NCBI GenBank assembly: GCA_035934535.1
Contig: DASYXS010000058.1
Coordinates: 1-51,615, forward strand
Length of the DNA stretch: 51,615 nt
DNA from: DASSJF01 sp035934535
GTDB taxonomy: Bacteria > Sysuimicrobiota > Sysuimicrobiia > Sysuimicrobiales > Segetimicrobiaceae
Reading direction: 5' to 3'
Part shown: positions 49,451 through 51,615 of the stretch, one piece after another
How positions within the stretch are numbered: the stretch's first letter is position 1
Layout of the letters: every line of letters starts with the position of its first letter
Notes under the pieces: model-generated
Seen by the model: only the letters and a program-made list of their open reading frames with translations
What the model was told of the DNA's origin: nothing
Databases searched by the model: none
Made by a program: the position numbers and the translations under genes

Positions 49451-50839
49451 CTACCCCCTCGAGTGTGGGTGCGCCGGCGTGACGGCCTCCAGCAGGGACG
49501 CGAGCGCGGGCTCCGCCTCGAGCCCGCCGACGATTTCGCGCACGCGCTCCGCGCCGCGCGCGCCCAAGACCGGCGACGCGAGACCCATGAACTTCGCCTC
49601 GACGTCCGCGGCGCTCAGCGGATTGCGCGCGTGGCCGCGCGGGAACTCCTGCGAGCCCGCGAGGCGACGTCCGTCCGTCGTTTCGATCTCGACCACCTTC
49701 GGTGTCTCTTCGGTACACGCCGGGTCCTCGACGAGCTCCACGCGGGAGGCGAGCGCGCGCACGGCCGGATCGCGCAGCAGCGGCGCGCCGTACTCCTCGC
49801 GGCCGGCGCGTCCGGTACGCAGCGCCACGGCGAAGCTGTACGGCAGACTCATCTGCGCGTCGAGGGTGGTCTCGACGCCGTGCTTGCCGAGCTGGCGCAC
49901 CGCGTAGGCGGTCCCCCGCACCGTCACTCTGGCGACCTGATCAGGGGACACCTTGTGGCGGGCCAGCAGGTCCTGGAAGACCCCGAGCGGCGCGTGGATC
50001 GCGGCGCAGCAGGCAAACGGCTTGATGCCCGAACGCGTGATGAGATACCGCCGGCCGAGATCCGCCGTGACGGCCGCGGGGTCGGACGGTCCGGCGTCGT
50101 ACGTGGCAAGGAACCCGCCCCACGGCGCCTCGAGGATCTCCGAGGGCCCGGTGAACCCCTGCTCCGCGAGGTACGCCGCCAGCACGCCGTTTTCGGCCGC
50201 CTTGCCGGGGTGCAGCCGCTTCGTCATCGCGCCGTCGCGGATGAAGGCCCACAGCCCGCCGGTGAACGAACCGGCGATGCCGATCGCGTGGGCCGTCCCG
50301 GCGGCGTCCAGTCCCAGCGCCTTGGCCGCACCGGCCGCGGCGCCGAAGCTCCCCACCGTGCCCGTCGAGTGCCAGCCGCGCGCGTTGTGGGGTTTGTACG
50401 TTCCCGCGGCGTCCATGACGCGCGCGGCGACCTCGTAGCCGGCGACGACCGCTGCGAGCAGGGCTTTCCCGGAGATCCGCCGGTGCTCGCCGGCCGCGAT
50501 CGCGGCCGGCACGACGACCGCGCCGGAGTGGCCGCATCCCCCGTAGTCGTCCAGTTCGCGCGCGTGTGCGCGGGTGCCGTTCGCCAGCGCCGCGCCCGGA
50601 ACGCTGCTGCGCATCCGGGTGCCCCAGACGGTGCACAGGTCCCCCGGCGCGCAGATCGCCAGGGCCGCGAGCGCGCGGTCGCCTTCTTCGGTGCCCACCC
50701 CGGCGAGCGCCGCGCCCAGCGTGTCGAGCACCGCCGACTTGGCCCGTCCGGCCACCTCGACCGGAAGATCCTCGTAGCGCAGACCGGCGGCGAACGCCGC
50801 GAGGTGACCGCTCAGCGTCAGCCGCTCACGAACCTGCAT
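49451..50839 (-). CDS. MmgE/PrpD family protein
   Basis: A 462-residue member of the 2-methylcitrate dehydratase PrpD/MmgE family. It has A-V-L-D-T-L-G-A-A-L-A-G near residue 35, A-N-G-T-R-A-H-A-R-E-L-D-D-Y and G-H-S-G-A-V-V-V-P-A near 90-110, and W-H-S-T-G-T-V-G-S-F-G-A-A-A near 160. The conserved R-A-H-x-x-D-x-D motif has E-L-D-D. Members dehydrate or isomerise tricarboxylates; ligand here unknown. ATG 50837-50839 lies 22 bases after the permease. Together with the lyase it probably handles the compound imported by the peptide-type system beyond the window edge. Confidence 0.93.
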   Translation of the reverse strand: MQVRERLTLSGHLAAFAAGLRYEDLPVEVAGRAKSAVLDTLGAALAGVGTEEGDRALAALAICAPGDLCTVWGTRMRSSVPGAALANGTRAHARELDDYGGCGHSGAVVVPAAIAAGEHRRISGKALLAAVVAGYEVAARVMDAAGTYKPHNARGWHSTGTVGSFGAAAGAAKALGLDAAGTAHAIGIAGSFTGGLWAFIRDGAMTKRLHPGKAAENGVLAAYLAEQGFTGPSEILEAPWGGFLATYDAGPSDPAAVTADLGRRYLITRSGIKPFACCAAIHAPLGVFQDLLARHKVSPDQVARVTVRGTAYAVRQLGKHGVETTLDAQMSLPYSFAVALRTGRAGREEYGAPLLRDPAVRALASRVELVEDPACTEETPKVVEIETTDGRRLAGSQEFPRGHARNPLSAADVEAKFMGLASPVLGARGAERVREIVGGLEAEPALASLLEAVTPAHPHSRG

Positions 50840-50861
50840 TCCTCACCGCCTCCCCCGACGG

Positions 50862-51615
50862 TCATCGCTGCGCCGAGCGCGGATTCAGCGCATCGTTCAG
50901 CCCGTCGCCGACCAGGTTGACGCTCAACACCGTCAGCAGGATCGCGAGGCCCGGGAAGGTCGACAGCCACCAGGCCTCGCCCAGGAACGCCTGCGCCGTG
51001 TTGATCATCGTGCCCCAGCTGACGTGATTGGGGTCGCCCAGGCCGAAGAAGCTGAGCCCCGCCTCGAGCAGAATCGCCTGCGCGACGTCGAGCGATCCCG
51101 CGACGACCGCCGGGGCGATCGCGTTCGGCAGGATCTCGCGGACGATGATCAGGAGCGGGGATGCCCCCACCGCGCGGGCGGCCTCCACGAACTCATACGT
51201 GCGCAGCCGGAGAAACTCCCCCCGCACGAGGCGCGCCACCGCCGGCCAGCCGAGGATGGCGATGACGAAGATGATCTTGGCGAGGCCTGGGCCCGACAGC
51301 GCGATGATGACGAGCGCGAGAAAGAACCGCGGCACGATCTGAAAGAACTCCGTCGTCCGCATCAGCACCGCGTCGACGCCGCCGCCGAAGAACCCCGCGA
51401 CGGCGCCCATCGCCACGCCGATCAGGGTCGACGACGCGGCCGCGAGCACGCCGACGGCGAGCGAGATGCGGGCGCCGTGCAGGATCTCGCTCAGCACGTC
51501 CCGGCCGAGGTTGTCGGTGCCGAGCCAGAAGCGCGGCCCCGGCGCTACGAACGGGGCGCCCGCCAGCGACTGCGGGTCGTGCGGGGCGATCCACGGCGCG
51601 AGACCGGCGGCGGCC
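50862..51615 (-). CDS. Peptide-type ABC transporter permease, DppC family, 5' partial
   Basis: The C-terminal 250 or so residues of a DppC permease; its start is beyond base 51615. L-G-T-D-N-L-G-R-D-V-L-S-E-I-L-H-G is the OppC_N motif near the truncated end, A-A-R-A-V-G-A-S-P-L-L-I-I-V-R-E-I-L-P-N the coupling loop, and G-D-G-L-N-D-A-L-N-P-R the tail, with Asn in place of the usual Asp before P-R. It is the third peptide-type permease of the window and starts the operon part with MmgE/PrpD and the lyase. Confidence 0.92.
   Translation of the reverse strand, partial: AAAGLAPWIAPHDPQSLAGAPFVAPGPRFWLGTDNLGRDVLSEILHGARISLAVGVLAAASSTLIGVAMGAVAGFFGGGVDAVLMRTTEFFQIVPRFFLALVIIALSGPGLAKIIFVIAILGWPAVARLVRGEFLRLRTYEFVEAARAVGASPLLIIVREILPNAIAPAVVAGSLDVAQAILLEAGLSFFGLGDPNHVSWGTMINTAQAFLGEAWWLSTFPGLAILLTVLSVNLVGDGLNDALNPRSAQR

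Noticed and set aside
47621..50920. A plus-strand open frame of about 1,099 codons
   Set aside because: It runs opposite to the lyase and MmgE/PrpD genes, which have clear family motifs. Its composition is Arg-, Ala- and Asp-rich with no motif, as expected for a shadow frame in GC-rich DNA.

Overview
The window is very GC-rich, densely coded bacterial chromosome. It holds parts or all of six ABC transport systems (one drug-type exporter, three peptide-type, one ribose-type, one polyamine-type and one branched-chain amino-acid-type importer) interleaved with amidases, metallopeptidases, oxidoreductases and CoA-dependent catabolic enzymes. There are no rRNA, tRNA, CRISPR or phage genes. The binding proteins carry Sec or Tat signals without a lipobox cysteine, which suggests soluble periplasmic proteins and so a two-membrane envelope. 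Paired stalk-domain (copper amine oxidase N-terminal-like) secreted proteins and the importer load resemble uncultured soil lineages such as the CSP1-3/Sysuimicrobiota or Rokubacteria type. That placement is an inference only; no marker gene is present.

Layout. 1-1334 (+): end of a drug-exporter ATPase and its permease. 1342-3521 (-): an SDR and an M19 dipeptidase homologue that lacks three metal ligands. 3650-5351 (+): a small AtzG-like protein and an amidase whose TAA stop codon is the insertion site of an internally deleted IS630-type element (5349-6145). 6158-9841 (-): M20 peptidase, FlK-like thioesterase and a tandem pair of stalk-domain proteins with duplicated terminators and promoter elements. 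9941-16432 (-): DppC, DppB, binding protein, DUF885 protein and Gfo/Idh/MocA oxidoreductase. 16580-22058 (+): a second binding protein-DppB-DppC set followed by SDR, alpha/beta hydrolase and RidA-family protein. 22294-28322 (-): a six-gene operon of VOC protein, M20 amidohydrolase, NodB-type deacetylase and a ribose-type importer. 28495-33716 (+): Old Yellow Enzyme and a polyamine-type importer. 33673-35615 (-): Rieske protein, extradiol-type dioxygenase and esterase. 35788-36826 (+): 3-methyladenine DNA glycosylase and an eRF1-like protein. 36853-51615 (-): Liv importer with a permease-ATPase fusion, then CoA-transferase/MaoC/acyl-CoA dehydrogenase, a split chromate transporter, FrnE-like protein, dienelactone hydrolase, a small secreted protein, an argininosuccinate-lyase-like protein, an MmgE/PrpD protein and a partial peptide permease.

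The genes fit a scavenging heterotroph that imports peptides, amides, polyamines and organic acids and hydrolyses or CoA-activates them. The points most worth follow-up are the six-gene deacetylase/amidohydrolase importer operon, the Rieske-dioxygenase-esterase operon, and a 55-bp hairpin-forming repeat found at the 3' ends of two unrelated genes.
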